Source: Pseudomonadota bacterium (GTDB lineage: Bacteria > Pseudomonadota > Gammaproteobacteria > Burkholderiales > Thiobacillaceae). From it: a stretch of 64,000 nucleotides of DNA. The translations under genes were made by a program, and so were the position numbers. The notes beneath the pieces were generated by a model. That model had not been told where the DNA came from. It was given only the letters and a program-made list of their open reading frames with translations, and did not search any database. The stretch is from positions 1-64,000 of the forward strand of contig JAJZRU010000013.1 in assembly GCA_021802555.1 (NCBI GenBank), written 5' to 3'. How positions within the stretch are numbered: the first letter of the stretch is position 1; every line of letters starts with the position of its first letter. This document shows positions 27,440-36,220 of the stretch, piece by piece.

Positions 27440-28530
27440 GCCTCGCCCCCATCACCGACATCATTACCGACCTCAAGGCCGGCCGCATGGTCATCCTGGT
27501 GGACGAGGAAGACCGCGAGAACGAGGGCGATCTCGTGATGGCGGCCGAATTTGCCACGCCGGAGGCCATCAACTTCATGGCCAAATACGGCCGCGGCCTG
27601 ATCTGCCTCACGCTCACCGACGAGCGCTGTCGGCAACTGGGTTTGAAGCAGATGGTGGCGGACAACCAGACGCCGCACGGCACCGCCTTCACGGTTTCCA
27701 TCGAGGCCGCCGCAGGCGTCACCACCGGCATTTCGGCAGCCGATCGCGCGGTGACTATCCAGGCCGCGGTGGCCAGGAACGCCGGCCCCGCCGACATCAT
27801 CCAGCCCGGCCATGTCTTCCCTTTGCGCGCCCAGCCGGGCGGCGTGCTGGTACGCGCCGGGCACACCGAGGCGGGTTGCGATCTGGCGCGCCTGGCGGGC
27901 CTGGAGCCGGCCGCGGTGATCTGCGAAATTCTCAAGGACGACGGCACCATGGCGCGCCTGCCCGACCTGATCGAATTCGGCCAGCGGCACGGCCTCAAGA
28001 TCGGCGCCATCGCCGATTTGATCCACTACCGCAACCAGACCGAAAGCCTCATCGAGCGCGTGGCCGACCGCCTGATCCAGACCGTCTACGGCGCCTTCCG
28101 CCTCCTGGCCTACCGCGACCTGTCCAGCAACGACATCCATCTCGCCTTGGTGAAAGGCGAGATCGCGCACGACCGGGAAACCCTGGTGCGCGTACACGAG
28201 CCGCTGTCGGTGATGGATTTCCTCGACGTCACCAGCGGGCGCCACTCCTGGCCCGTGCTGGCCGCCCTGGAGGCCATCGCCGAGGCAGGCGGCGGCGTGC
28301 TGGTGCTGCTGCACCGGCCGGAAACCACCGAGGCCCTGCTCTCCCGCCTGGCCCCCGGGCCGCAGACGCCGCCGGCCGCGCGCAAAGTCGATTTGCGCGA
28401 TTACGGCATAGGCACGCAAATCCTGAAAGACCTCGGCGTCGGCAAGATGCGCCTGCTGGCCACGCCGCGGCCCATGCCGTCGCTGTCCGGCTTCGGCCTC
28501 GAAGTCGTCGGCCACCGCCAGCGCGACTGA
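27436..28530 (+). CDS. ribBA: 3,4-dihydroxy-2-butanone 4-phosphate synthase fused to a degenerate GTP cyclohydrolase II domain
   Basis: The N-terminal DHBP synthase domain (about residues 1-205) is intact, with [18 protein letters not shown] and the later [16 protein letters not shown]. The C-terminal domain has the size of GTP cyclohydrolase II, but the zinc site (CxxGDxxxSxxCDC type) is replaced by [19 protein letters not shown]. No zinc cysteines remain, so it cannot catalyse the cyclohydrolase step. Such proteins are known as RibB hybrids (RibBX type). ribH does not follow, although it usually does. A 210-base gap leads to the next gene. Confidence 0.93.
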   Translation: MSLAPITDIITDLKAGRMVILVDEEDRENEGDLVMAAEFATPEAINFMAKYGRGLICLTLTDERCRQLGLKQMVADNQTPHGTAFTVSIEAAAGVTTGISAADRAVTIQAAVARNAGPADIIQPGHVFPLRAQPGGVLVRAGHTEAGCDLARLAGLEPAAVICEILKDDGTMARLPDLIEFGQRHGLKIGAIADLIHYRNQTESLIERVADRLIQTVYGAFRLLAYRDLSSNDIHLALVKGEIAHDRETLVRVHEPLSVMDFLDVTSGRHSWPVLAALEAIAEAGGGVLVLLHRPETTEALLSRLAPGPQTPPAARKVDLRDYGIGTQILKDLGVGKMRLLATPRPMPSLSGFGLEVVGHRQRD

Positions 28531-28742
28531 CCCGCCCTTGCGGCGGACTTCGGACGCAACGGCCCCTCCGGCCGCAACGGCTCCCCCTCATCCGCGATCG
28601 GGAATACGCCCGCGTCAATCCGGCGCCCTCCGGAGCGCGCGCGTACACGATATTGTCAAATACTTATACTAGGCTTAAAGTCGTTTCCACGGCTGGGCGC
28701 AAGAGGATTGCGCACCCCTAATAAACCTTTTAGGAGACTCCC

Positions 28743-29687
28743 TTGAAGCTGAAAACCCTGGCCATCTTCGCCATCCTGTTCGCTGCCCCGCGGGCGTACG
28801 CCAATATCGACATCCAATTCGACTTCAGCTACGACACCCGTTATTTCTTCAATTCGAACTCGGCTGCGCTCAGCGCATTGGACGCTGCGGCCTCGGTATT
28901 CGAAACCCGTTTCACGGACTCACTCTCCGCCATCAACTCCGGCGGCGGCAACGACTTCTCGACCGAATTTTTCAATCCGGCGAACCCCAGTGGAGGCAAC
29001 ATCACGCTGTCCAACCAAAGCATCGGCATGAACGTGATTCGCGTCTATGCCGGCGGGGCCGATCTGGGGGGAAACACGCTGGGCGTCGGCGGCCCCGGGG
29101 GGTATAGCTGCTCCGGCTTCGGCAATTTCTGCGGCGCGTCCAATCTCGACCGCGGACAGGGCGCGACCAGCGGCGCAAACGCAGTGGACTTCGCCCCGTG
29201 GGGCGGCTCCCTCGCTTTCGACGACACGGCATCCACTAAATGGAATTTCAGCGCGGCGCAGGGTCCGTCTTCCGGCCAATCCGATTTCTATTCGGTGGCG
29301 GTGCATGAACTGGGCCACTTGCTCGGCTTTGGCACGGCCGACTCGTTTGACGCCTCAGTCAGCGGCAGCGGCTATTTCACGGGGGCGCACGCGGAGGCTG
29401 CCTACGGCGGGAGCCCCGTGCCCTTGTACACGACGGACAAAGCGCATTGGGCGGAAGGCGTCATGAGCACGGTCAACGGCACGCCGCAGGAAGCGGCCAT
29501 GGACCCCACGTTGACCATCGGCCAGCGCAAGTATTTCACCGCGCTGGACTACGCCGCCATGAAGGACATCGGCTGGCAGGTATCGGCGGTGCCGGAAGCG
29601 GAGACCTGGGTGATGATGCTGTCCGCGCTGGGGCTGCTCGCCCTGGCGGCCCGGCGCCGCGCCGCGCCGGCCGCGCGAACCACCTGA
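28743..29687 (+). CDS. PEP-CTERM protein with metalloprotease-like motif
   Basis: The 314-residue secreted protein has a signal peptide (MKLKTLAIFAILFAAPRAYA), a zinc-peptidase motif HELGHLLGFGTADSFD near residue 190, and a C-terminal PEP-CTERM tail (VPEAETWVMMLSALGLLALA then AARRR). In such tails an exosortase cleaves near the PEP-like motif, here PEA. It resembles the predicted PEP-CTERM metalloproteases of biofilm-forming Proteobacteria. The third zinc ligand is not in the usual metzincin position. The start is TTG 6 bases after AGGAG. A weak promoter TTGTCA - 17 - TAAAGT may lie at 28653-28681. Confidence 0.82.
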   Translation: MKLKTLAIFAILFAAPRAYANIDIQFDFSYDTRYFFNSNSAALSALDAAASVFETRFTDSLSAINSGGGNDFSTEFFNPANPSGGNITLSNQSIGMNVIRVYAGGADLGGNTLGVGGPGGYSCSGFGNFCGASNLDRGQGATSGANAVDFAPWGGSLAFDDTASTKWNFSAAQGPSSGQSDFYSVAVHELGHLLGFGTADSFDASVSGSGYFTGAHAEAAYGGSPVPLYTTDKAHWAEGVMSTVNGTPQEAAMDPTLTIGQRKYFTALDYAAMKDIGWQVSAVPEAETWVMMLSALGLLALAARRRAAPAARTT

Positions 29688-29869
29688 CATAGCCGCCCGC
29701 TGCCGTTCGGCAGCTCCGGCCGATGACGAGGCTCGCGGGGGGAGCACCCCTCGCCACCCGTCTCGCGCACTTTTTGCAATTCATCCGCGCCACGAAGCCC
29801 GTCATCCGACGGGGCAAGCAAATTTTTTGCATTTAAACAGGAAAAGCGTATCGTCTACTCCTTGCAATA

Positions 29870-29916
29870 AACACAATATGTTCTACACATAGAGTTGCTT
29901 TCAACAATATCTTGTG
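29870..29916 (+). promoter_or_regulatory. Two NrdR boxes upstream of nrdD
   Basis: ACACAATATGTTCTAC (29870-29885) and CAACAATATCTTGTGT (29901-29916) match the 16-base NrdR consensus ACACwATATaTwGTGT at about 12 and 13 positions. They are 31 bases apart centre to centre, three helical turns, which is the usual tandem arrangement. They lie 24-70 bases before the nrdD start, so NrdR binding should block transcription. Confidence 0.75.
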
Positions 29917-29939
29917 TAACACCTAAAGGAGACCACGGT

Positions 29940-31952
29940 ATGACCATCGCCCAACTGCCCACCCTGCCCGAGCACGTGATCAAGCGCGACGGCCGCCGCG
30001 CGCCGTTCGACGCCGGCCGCATCCGCGCCGCCATCCTCAAGGCCGGCCAGGCCGCCGGGGAGTTCGACGCTGGCGAGGCCGACCTGCTGTGCGCCCAGGT
30101 GGTGAAGATCCTGCGCCATCAATACCGCCAGCACGCGCCCGACATCGAGCGCATCCAGGACGCGGTGGAGCAGACGCTCATCGCCGCCAATCATTTCCAG
30201 ACCGCGCGCGCCTACATCGTCTATCGCGCAAGCCATGCCCGCCTGCGCGAAGACCGCAAGACCGTGGTGGACGTGGCCGCCTCGGTGAACGAATATCTCA
30301 GCGGCCAGGACTGGCGCGTGAATGCCAATGCCAACCAGGGCTATTCCCTGGGCGGACTGATCCTCAACGTGGCCGGCAAGGTGACGGCCAATTATTGGCT
30401 GTCGCACGTCTATCCCCCGGAAGTGGGCGCGGCGCACAGAAACGGCGACATGCACATCCACGACCTCGACATGCTGGCCGGCTATTGCGCGGGCTGGTCG
30501 CTGCGCACCCTGCTGGCCGAGGGCCTCAACGGCGTGCCGGGCAAGGTCGAGGCCGGTCCTCCGCGCCATCTTTCCTCGGCCGTGGGCCAGATCGTCAATT
30601 TTCTCGGCACCCTGCAGAACGAGTGGGCGGGCGCGCAGGCGTTTTCCTCCTTCGATACCTACATGGCGCCCTTCGTGCGCAAGGACCGCCTGTCCTATGA
30701 CGAAGTGCGCCAGTCCATCCAGGAGCTGATCTACAACCTCAACGTGCCCTCGCGCTGGGGCACGCAGACGCCCTTCACCAATCTCACCTTCGACTGGGTG
30801 TGCCCGGAAGATTTGCGCGAGCAGGTGCCGGTCATCGGGGGCGAGGAAATGCCCTTCCGCTACGGCGAGCTGCAGGCGGAAATGGACATGATCAACCGCG
30901 CCTACATGGACGTGATGACTGCCGGCGATGCCAAAGGCCGCGTCTTCACCTTCCCCATCCCGACCTACAACATCACCAAAGACTTCGCCTGGGAGAGCGA
31001 AAACGCCGCCCTGCTGTTCGACATGACTGCCAAGTACGGCCTGCCCTATTTCCAGAATTTCATCAATTCGGAACTCCAGCCCAACATGGTGCGCTCCATG
31101 TGCTGCCGGCTGCAGCTGGACCTCAGAGAATTACTGAAGCGCGGCAACGGCCTGTTCGGCTCGGCGGAGCAGACCGGCAGCGTCGGCGTGGTGACGCTCA
31201 ATTGCGCGCGCCTGGGCTATCTGCACCAAGGCGACGAGGCCGGGCTGCTCCAGCGCGTGGACGAGTTGATGGACTTGGGCAAGAACAGCCTGGAGATCAA
31301 GCGCAAGGTCATCCAGCGCCTCATGGATCAGGGCCTCTTCCCCTACACCAAGCGCTATCTGGGCACTTTGCGCAACCACTTCTCCACCATAGGGGTGAAC
31401 GGCTTCAACGAGATGATCCGCAACTTCAGCGCCGACCGCGAGGACATCACCACCGAGTGGGGCTACGCCTTTGCGCTGCGCCTGCTCGACCACATCCGCG
31501 CGCGCATCGTCGCCTTCCAGGAGGAAACCGGGCATCTCTACAATCTGGAGGCCACGCCCGCGGAAGGCACCACCTACCGCTTCGCCAAGGAGGACCGCAA
31601 GCGCTGGCCCGACATCCTGCAGGCGGGCACGCCCGAGCAGCCCTATTACACCAACTCCTCGCAACTGCCCGTGGGCTATACGGAAGATCCCTTCGAGGCG
31701 CTGGAGCGCCAGGAGGCCCTGCAATCGAAATACACCGGCGGCACCGTGCTGCACCTGTACATGGCGGAGCGCCTATCCTCGGGCGAGGCGTGCAAAAAGC
31801 TCGTGCGCCGGGCGCTGGAAAATTTCCGCCTGCCCTACATCACGGTTACCCCCACCTTCTCGATCTGCCCCAAGCACGGCTATCTGGCCGGCGAGCATCC
31901 CTACTGCCCGAAATGCGATGCGGAAATCCTCGCGCGCAAACAGGCGGCGTGA
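29940..31952 (+). CDS. nrdD: Anaerobic (class III) ribonucleoside-triphosphate reductase, large part without glycyl-radical domain
   Basis: NrdD reduces ribonucleotides to deoxynucleotides in the absence of oxygen. The 670-residue protein has an N-terminal ATP-cone (HVIKRDGRRAPFDAGRIRAA), the barrel core, and part of the C-terminal zinc site (SICPKHGYLAGEHPYCPKC). It then ends (AEILARKQAA) before the glycyl-radical segment. That segment is encoded by the next small gene. I start at the ATG at 29940, 8 bases after AAAGGAG. The combination is explained in the findings. Confidence 0.95.
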   Translation: MTIAQLPTLPEHVIKRDGRRAPFDAGRIRAAILKAGQAAGEFDAGEADLLCAQVVKILRHQYRQHAPDIERIQDAVEQTLIAANHFQTARAYIVYRASHARLREDRKTVVDVAASVNEYLSGQDWRVNANANQGYSLGGLILNVAGKVTANYWLSHVYPPEVGAAHRNGDMHIHDLDMLAGYCAGWSLRTLLAEGLNGVPGKVEAGPPRHLSSAVGQIVNFLGTLQNEWAGAQAFSSFDTYMAPFVRKDRLSYDEVRQSIQELIYNLNVPSRWGTQTPFTNLTFDWVCPEDLREQVPVIGGEEMPFRYGELQAEMDMINRAYMDVMTAGDAKGRVFTFPIPTYNITKDFAWESENAALLFDMTAKYGLPYFQNFINSELQPNMVRSMCCRLQLDLRELLKRGNGLFGSAEQTGSVGVVTLNCARLGYLHQGDEAGLLQRVDELMDLGKNSLEIKRKVIQRLMDQGLFPYTKRYLGTLRNHFSTIGVNGFNEMIRNFSADREDITTEWGYAFALRLLDHIRARIVAFQEETGHLYNLEATPAEGTTYRFAKEDRKRWPDILQAGTPEQPYYTNSSQLPVGYTEDPFEALERQEALQSKYTGGTVLHLYMAERLSSGEACKKLVRRALENFRLPYITVTPTFSICPKHGYLAGEHPYCPKCDAEILARKQAA

Positions 31953-31985
31953 CCCCGCCGCTTCATCAACCCCAAGGAGAGCGAC

Positions 31986-32186
31986 ATGAACGACCTATCC
32001 CAACCCTTCGGCACCCGCAACGCCCATCCGGACCTGCTCGACGAAGAGCGCCAGCCCTGCGAGATCTGGACCCGGGTCATGGGCTACCATCGCCCGGTGG
32101 CCAGCTTCAACGCCGGCAAGAAAGGCGAGCATGCCGAGCGGCGCTTCTTCCGCGAAGCCTGCACGCAGGTTCCCATGACACGCTAA
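31986..32186 (+). CDS. Stand-alone glycyl-radical domain of anaerobic ribonucleotide reductase
   Basis: The 66-residue protein contains QPCEIWTRVMGYHRPVASFN. The RVxGY motif is the glycyl-radical site that normally sits about 30 residues from the C-terminus of NrdD, followed by NAGKKGEHAERRFF as in full-length enzymes. It has its own ATG with AAGGAGAG upstream and a 20-residue leader not seen in NrdD, so it is a deliberate separate gene rather than a frameshift. It lies between nrdD (33-base gap) and nrdG (5-base gap). It may associate with NrdD and receive the radical from NrdG. Confidence 0.88.
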   Translation: MNDLSQPFGTRNAHPDLLDEERQPCEIWTRVMGYHRPVASFNAGKKGEHAERRFFREACTQVPMTR

Positions 32187-32191
32187 TCCGC

Positions 32192-32806
32192 ATGCCCAGG
32201 CTGCGCCTAGGCGGCCTCACGCCGCTCACCACCATCGACTTCCCCGGCCAGCTTGCGGCCGTGGTGTTCTGCCAGGGCTGCCCTTGGCGCTGCAGCTATT
32301 GCCACAACCGCCATCTGCAGCCCGGCTGTGGAGAGCAGATGCTTTCCTGGGGCGAGGTGATCAGCTTTCTGCACCGCCGCCGCGGCCTGCTGGACGCCGT
32401 GGTATTCTCCGGCGGCGAGCCCACGCTGCAACCGGACCTGCCCGCCGCCCTGCGCGAAGTCAAGGCCCTGGGTTTCCAGGTCGGGCTGCACACGGCCGGC
32501 ATTTACCCGGCACGCTTTGCCCGCCTGCTCCCCGATCTGTCCTGGGTGGGGCTGGACATCAAAGCGCCCTGGCCGCGCTACGACAGCCTGACCGGCATGC
32601 GCGGCAGCGGCGAACGCGCCCAGCATACCCTGCAATTGCTGCAGCGCAGCGGCGTGATCTACGAATGCCGCACCACCTGGCATTCCGGCCTGTTCCCGGA
32701 AAGCGAGCTGCGGGCCATGGGGGAGGATTTGGCGGCGCGCGGCGTAAAGCGCTGGGTGGTGCAGCCCTGCCGCGTGCCGGGCAGCGTGCCCGTCAGTCTG
32801 CCTTAG
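32192..32806 (+). CDS. nrdG: Anaerobic ribonucleotide reductase activating protein
   Basis: NrdG is a radical SAM enzyme that generates the glycyl radical on NrdD. The cluster motif [10 protein letters not shown] (CX3CX2C) is at about residues 30-39, and [12 protein letters not shown] is the SAM-binding glycine motif. The 204-residue length is in the range for the longer, PflA-like form. The start follows 5 bases after the glycyl-radical gene. Its 3' end overlaps the convergent obgE gene by 14 bases. Confidence 0.95.
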   Translation: MPRLRLGGLTPLTTIDFPGQLAAVVFCQGCPWRCSYCHNRHLQPGCGEQMLSWGEVISFLHRRRGLLDAVVFSGGEPTLQPDLPAALREVKALGFQVGLHTAGIYPARFARLLPDLSWVGLDIKAPWPRYDSLTGMRGSGERAQHTLQLLQRSGVIYECRTTWHSGLFPESELRAMGEDLAARGVKRWVVQPCRVPGSVPVSLP

Positions 32807-33857
32807 GCGCCGAGGCTTCGGCACCCGCTTCCTGTTCCGCCGGCGGGCGTTGCGCCTGCAGATAGTCCATCACGGCATAGCTCAGCGCCTGGCAGCCCGT
32901 ACCCTTGAGCGCGGAGATGGCATACACCGGACCGTCCCAGCCGTAGGCACGCACGAAATCCTCGATGCGGGCCGCACGCTCGTCCTCGGGCAGGAGGTCG
33001 ACCTTGTTGAGCACCAGCCAGCGCGGCTTCTGATAGAGCGTGAGATCGTACTTGCGCAGCTCCTCGACGATGGCACGCGCCCCCTGCACGGGATCGCTGC
33101 CCTCCCAATAGCTGCCGATGTCCACCAGGTGCAAAAGCAGCCTCGTGCGCTGCAGATGGCGCAGGAACTGGTGGCCCAGGCCCGCCCCCTCGGCCGCGCC
33201 CTCGATCAGTCCGGGAATGTCGGCCATGACGAAGCTGCGCTCGCTGTCCACCCGCACCACACCCAGATTGGGATGCAGGGTGGTGAAAGGATAGTCGGCG
33301 ACCTTGGGGCGCGCGGCCGACACCGCGCGGATGAAAGTGGATTTGCCGGCATTGGGCAATCCCAAGAGCCCCACGTCGGCCAGCACCTTGAGTTCCAGAT
33401 TCAGCTCGCGCTCTTCGCCCGGCTCGCCGCGGGTGAACTGGCGCGGCGCGCGATTGGTGCTGGACTTGAAGTGCAGGTTGCCCAGGCCGCCCTTGCCGCC
33501 GCGCGCCAATTGCGCGCGGGCGCCGTCGCGGTCGAGGTCGGCGATGAGATCGCCGCCCTGCGCATCGCGGATCACGGTGCCCACGGGCACGCGGATCAGA
33601 AGATCCTCGCCGCCGCGGCCGTTGCAGTCCGAACCGCGGCCGTTCTCGCCGCTCTCTGCGCGGAAAATGCGCGTATAGCGGAATTCCACCAGGGTGTTGA
33701 TGTTGCGGTCGGCCTGGGCGTAGATGCTGCCGCCGCGCCCGCCGTCGCCGCCGTCGGGGCCGCCCTTGGGCACGTACTTCTCGCGCCGCATGCTGGCCGA
33801 GCCGTCCCCGCCCTTGCCGGCCAGCACCTGTATGGTTGCCTCGTCAACGAATTTCAT
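32793..33857 (-). CDS. obgE: GTPase Obg (ribosome assembly)
   Basis: Obg binds the 50S ribosomal subunit and acts in its maturation and in the stringent response. The N-terminal glycine-rich OBG fold ([20 protein letters not shown]) runs to about residue 158, followed by the GTPase with GLPNAGKST (G1), DIPGLIEGA (G3) and NKVD (G4). Length is 354 residues with a short acidic tail. rplU-rpmA, its usual upstream neighbours, are not present. A TlpA-like gene lies there instead. Confidence 0.97.
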   Translation of the reverse strand: MKFVDEATIQVLAGKGGDGSASMRREKYVPKGGPDGGDGGRGGSIYAQADRNINTLVEFRYTRIFRAESGENGRGSDCNGRGGEDLLIRVPVGTVIRDAQGGDLIADLDRDGARAQLARGGKGGLGNLHFKSSTNRAPRQFTRGEPGEERELNLELKVLADVGLLGLPNAGKSTFIRAVSAARPKVADYPFTTLHPNLGVVRVDSERSFVMADIPGLIEGAAEGAGLGHQFLRHLQRTRLLLHLVDIGSYWEGSDPVQGARAIVEELRKYDLTLYQKPRWLVLNKVDLLPEDERAARIEDFVRAYGWDGPVYAISALKGTGCQALSYAVMDYLQAQRPPAEQEAGAEASAPKAD

Positions 33858-33918
33858 GCGGGTGGGGAAATGGACAAAGGCGCCATTATCCCCTGCGGCA
33901 GCGGGAAGATGAACCGCT

Positions 33919-34440
33919 TCAGAGCAGCGGCGTGACTACCTCCTCCAGCCGCGCTTCGTTCCAGGCCGGCTGCTTGGCCTGCCAGCCGTCGTAACGCAGC
34001 AGGCCCCGGCGGTCGATGACGAAGCTCACGGGGATGCGCCAGATGCGTCCATAGCCGCCGGCCCAGGGGCTGCCCAACAGGCCGACGGGGAAACTCAAGG
34101 TCGCCGCGACCGCGCGCACCTTGGGCAAATCGTCGGGACCGTCGAGACAAAACCCCAGCACGCGCAGGCCTTGTTGCGCGTGGCGCGCAGCATAGGCGGA
34201 AAGGATGGGCAGCTCGGTGCGGCAGGGGTCGCACCAGGTGGCCCAGAAAGTGACGATCACCACCTCGCCCAGCAGATCGCGCGTGGCGATGCCGGCGCCG
34301 TCCAGGGTGTGCAGCACCAGGGGCGGCGCCGGTGCGCCGACCCGCAAATCGTTTGCGCGCGCGATGCCTGGCACGGCCACCGCCGCCGCGAGCGCCGCGA
34401 CACGCTGCAGCCAGGCGCGCCGGCCGGGTTCAGAACGCAT
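33919..34440 (-). CDS. TlpA-like thioredoxin family protein, exported
   Basis: The 173-residue protein has an N-terminal export signal with a twin-arginine-like GRRAWLQRV and a hydrophobic stretch ending AVPGIARA. The thioredoxin fold has the active site [12 protein letters not shown] (CX2C) and a distal cis-proline region ([15 protein letters not shown]). It probably acts as a periplasmic disulfide reductase. The ATG at 34440 overlaps the end of the outer-membrane protein gene. A GTG 15 bases earlier is an alternative start. Confidence 0.85.
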   Translation of the reverse strand: MRSEPGRRAWLQRVAALAAAVAVPGIARANDLRVGAPAPPLVLHTLDGAGIATRDLLGEVVIVTFWATWCDPCRTELPILSAYAARHAQQGLRVLGFCLDGPDDLPKVRAVAATLSFPVGLLGSPWAGGYGRIWRIPVSFVIDRRGLLRYDGWQAKQPAWNEARLEEVVTPLL

Positions 34441-35485
34441 AACTCGCGCCCGCACTGGCGGTCCAGTGCGGAAACAACTGATAGCCTTGCAGCCTGCTGT
34501 ACACCGGCAACTGGACGAAGCCGTAAACCTGCAAATCCGGCCGCAGGCTCATGGTGAGGCCCGGGCTCAAATAGGCGACCGTGCCGGCGGAATCCTCGCT
34601 GTCGGCGAGCGCGCCCTGGTCGTGGCTCTTGCGCGTGAGGTTCACCTGCAGCTGGGGCATGATCTTCGGGCTCGCCTCGTAGCGCAGACCGAAGCTCATG
34701 GTGGCGAGATTGCCGGGGCGGAAATTCTCGCCCGCTCGATCGAGCTTGTACATCACGGCGGCCTGGAATTGGCCATTGATGAAGGCGTCGAAATCCTGGC
34801 TCACCGCCTGATAGTAATACGCGCCCACAATGACATCGGTGCTGCCGGTGCCGGGCTGCAGGCTGGTGTCCAGCAATTGGCCGGCGCTGGGACCGCCGGA
34901 GAAATATACCGGATGATTGCCCACCGTGCCGGTGCCCGCGGCGTTGAGGCCGCCGTAGCGCCCGGTGGGCAGCTTCACGCCCAGTTGCAGGCCCAGGTTA
35001 TGGGTGGGCAGCCAACCCTGGTAGCTGCCGATCAGCCTCACGTCGCCCAGGCTGGCGCTGCGCGAGGAACTGAGGTTGGCCGGATTGAGTTGGGAGTTGT
35101 CGAAAGGCGCCGATGTGGTGTCGGTGTAGCTGCTGTGCGTGCGGACGAGATAAGGGATCAGCAGGTTGAGATTCCACTCGGCGTCCGGGCTGTAGCTCAG
35201 GCCCAGGGTGAGGAAGCGGCTCACGGTGTCGTGCTCCAGTTCGCCGGTGGTTGGACTATTGACCACTTGGGCCGGCGAAGCGGCGTGGGTCCCGCTGCGC
35301 AGCTGGTCCTGGTTGAGATAATCGTACTGCAGGCTCAAGCGCCAGCCGGCGCCGGCTGAATAGCCCATCGCGGCATCGGCGTTGAGGGTGCAGCCGCAGG
35401 TGGCGCAGGCGCGGGCGGCGCCAGTGGCCGCCAGGGCGCTGGCAGCGAGCAAGGGGACCAGGGCATTGCGGAAGGATGTTCTCAT
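34430..35485 (-). CDS. Outer-membrane beta-barrel protein (transporter-like), Cys-rich N-terminus
   Basis: The ATG at 35485 gives a 351-residue protein with a signal peptide (MRTSFRNALVPLLAASALAA), then a mature N-terminus with ACATCGCTLN, and a long series of alternating amphipathic strands ending in the aromatic SYAF typical of outer-membrane barrels. It resembles the 'transporter' or MetA/phenol-pathway outer-membrane family. The three clustered cysteines and the overlapping TlpA-like gene suggest a thiol- or metal-related role. Substrate unknown. Confidence 0.78.
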   Translation of the reverse strand: MRTSFRNALVPLLAASALAATGAARACATCGCTLNADAAMGYSAGAGWRLSLQYDYLNQDQLRSGTHAASPAQVVNSPTTGELEHDTVSRFLTLGLSYSPDAEWNLNLLIPYLVRTHSSYTDTTSAPFDNSQLNPANLSSSRSASLGDVRLIGSYQGWLPTHNLGLQLGVKLPTGRYGGLNAAGTGTVGNHPVYFSGGPSAGQLLDTSLQPGTGSTDVIVGAYYYQAVSQDFDAFINGQFQAAVMYKLDRAGENFRPGNLATMSFGLRYEASPKIMPQLQVNLTRKSHDQGALADSEDSAGTVAYLSPGLTMSLRPDLQVYGFVQLPVYSRLQGYQLFPHWTASAGASYAF

Positions 35486-35617
35486 TGGTTTTTCCCGATG
35501 ATCTTGCGGATGGCCCGGCATGATAACGTCGCGGCGACGGCGGCGCCTGCGACCAATGGCCGCAGGCAGCGCCGCGGCCGTCCTATAGTGAACCGACCAC
35601 AACCCCGGGAGACGCTC

Positions 35618-36109
35618 ATGAAGACCGCCCTGTTCCTTGCCCTCGCCGCCTGCAGCCTGAACGCCTTGGGCGCCGGCCCCGACCTGCTTCCGGTCAAGCA
35701 GATCACTCTCGATCTCGCAAATACCATCGCCATGAAAACCATCGAGGCCTGCCGCGCCGAAGGCTACAACGTCTCCGCCGTGGTGCTGGACCGCGCGGGC
35801 ATCGTGCAGGCCGCGCTGCGCGACACGCTGGCCTCGCGCTATACGCTGGAAATCGCCGAGCGCAAGGCCGGCACGGTAATCCTCTCGGGCGTGTCCTCGG
35901 GCGAGTTCGCCCAGGCGCGCCAGGACATCCGGCCGGAAATCGACCACATCAAAGGGCTCATCGTCATGGGGGGCGGCCTGCCCATAGAAGCTGCCGGCAG
36001 CCTGGTGGGCGCCGTGGGCGTGTCGGGAGCGCCGGGCGGCGACAAGGACGCCGAATGCGCCCGCGCCGGCCTCAAGGCCGTGCAGGAAAAACTGGGGTTC
36101 GCGGATTAA
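35618..36109 (+). CDS. GlcG/HbpS family heme-binding-like protein, exported
   Basis: A 163-residue protein with a signal peptide (MKTALFLALAACSLNALGAG) and the GlcG/HbpS (DUF336) fold: VSAVVLDRAGIVQAALR near the N-terminus and GGGLPIEAAGSLVGAVGVSG near the C-terminus. Family members bind heme or small organic ligands outside the cytoplasm. It is divergent from the outer-membrane gene at 35485, with a 132-base shared control region. Confidence 0.85.
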   Translation: MKTALFLALAACSLNALGAGPDLLPVKQITLDLANTIAMKTIEACRAEGYNVSAVVLDRAGIVQAALRDTLASRYTLEIAERKAGTVILSGVSSGEFAQARQDIRPEIDHIKGLIVMGGGLPIEAAGSLVGAVGVSGAPGGDKDAECARAGLKAVQEKLGFAD

Positions 36110-36130
36110 CAACCTGGAAACCGCATTTGA

Positions 36131-36203
36131 ACCACGGAGGCACAGAGACACAGAGGAAGAAACCAGGACTTGCGTCGCAACCGCTTCTCTGTGCCTCTGT
36201 GGT
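36131..36203. repeat. Long imperfect hairpin, REP/terminator-like
   Basis: ACCACGGAGGCACAGAG (36131-36147) and CTCTGTGCCTCTGTGGT (36187-36203) are inverted copies with a single mismatch, separated by 39 bases. The element fills the gap between two convergent genes (stops at 36109 and 36221). Similar 'accacagaggcacagag' elements recur between genes in many bacteria. It may serve as a bidirectional terminator. Confidence 0.75.
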
Positions 36204-36220
36204 GAGGAATCCAGGATCAA

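Noticed and set aside
28680-28742. A sigma-54 (-24/-12) promoter before the PEP-CTERM gene that would fit the PrsR-like regulator
   Set aside because: The TGGGCG...TTGC pair has 12 instead of 10 bases between GG and GC, so the spacing is wrong.
29699-29714. GCTGCC-GTTC-GGCAGC hairpin after the PEP-CTERM gene as a terminator
   Set aside because: A perfect stem but no following T run. It could be a factor-dependent stop signal, but the evidence is too thin to list it.
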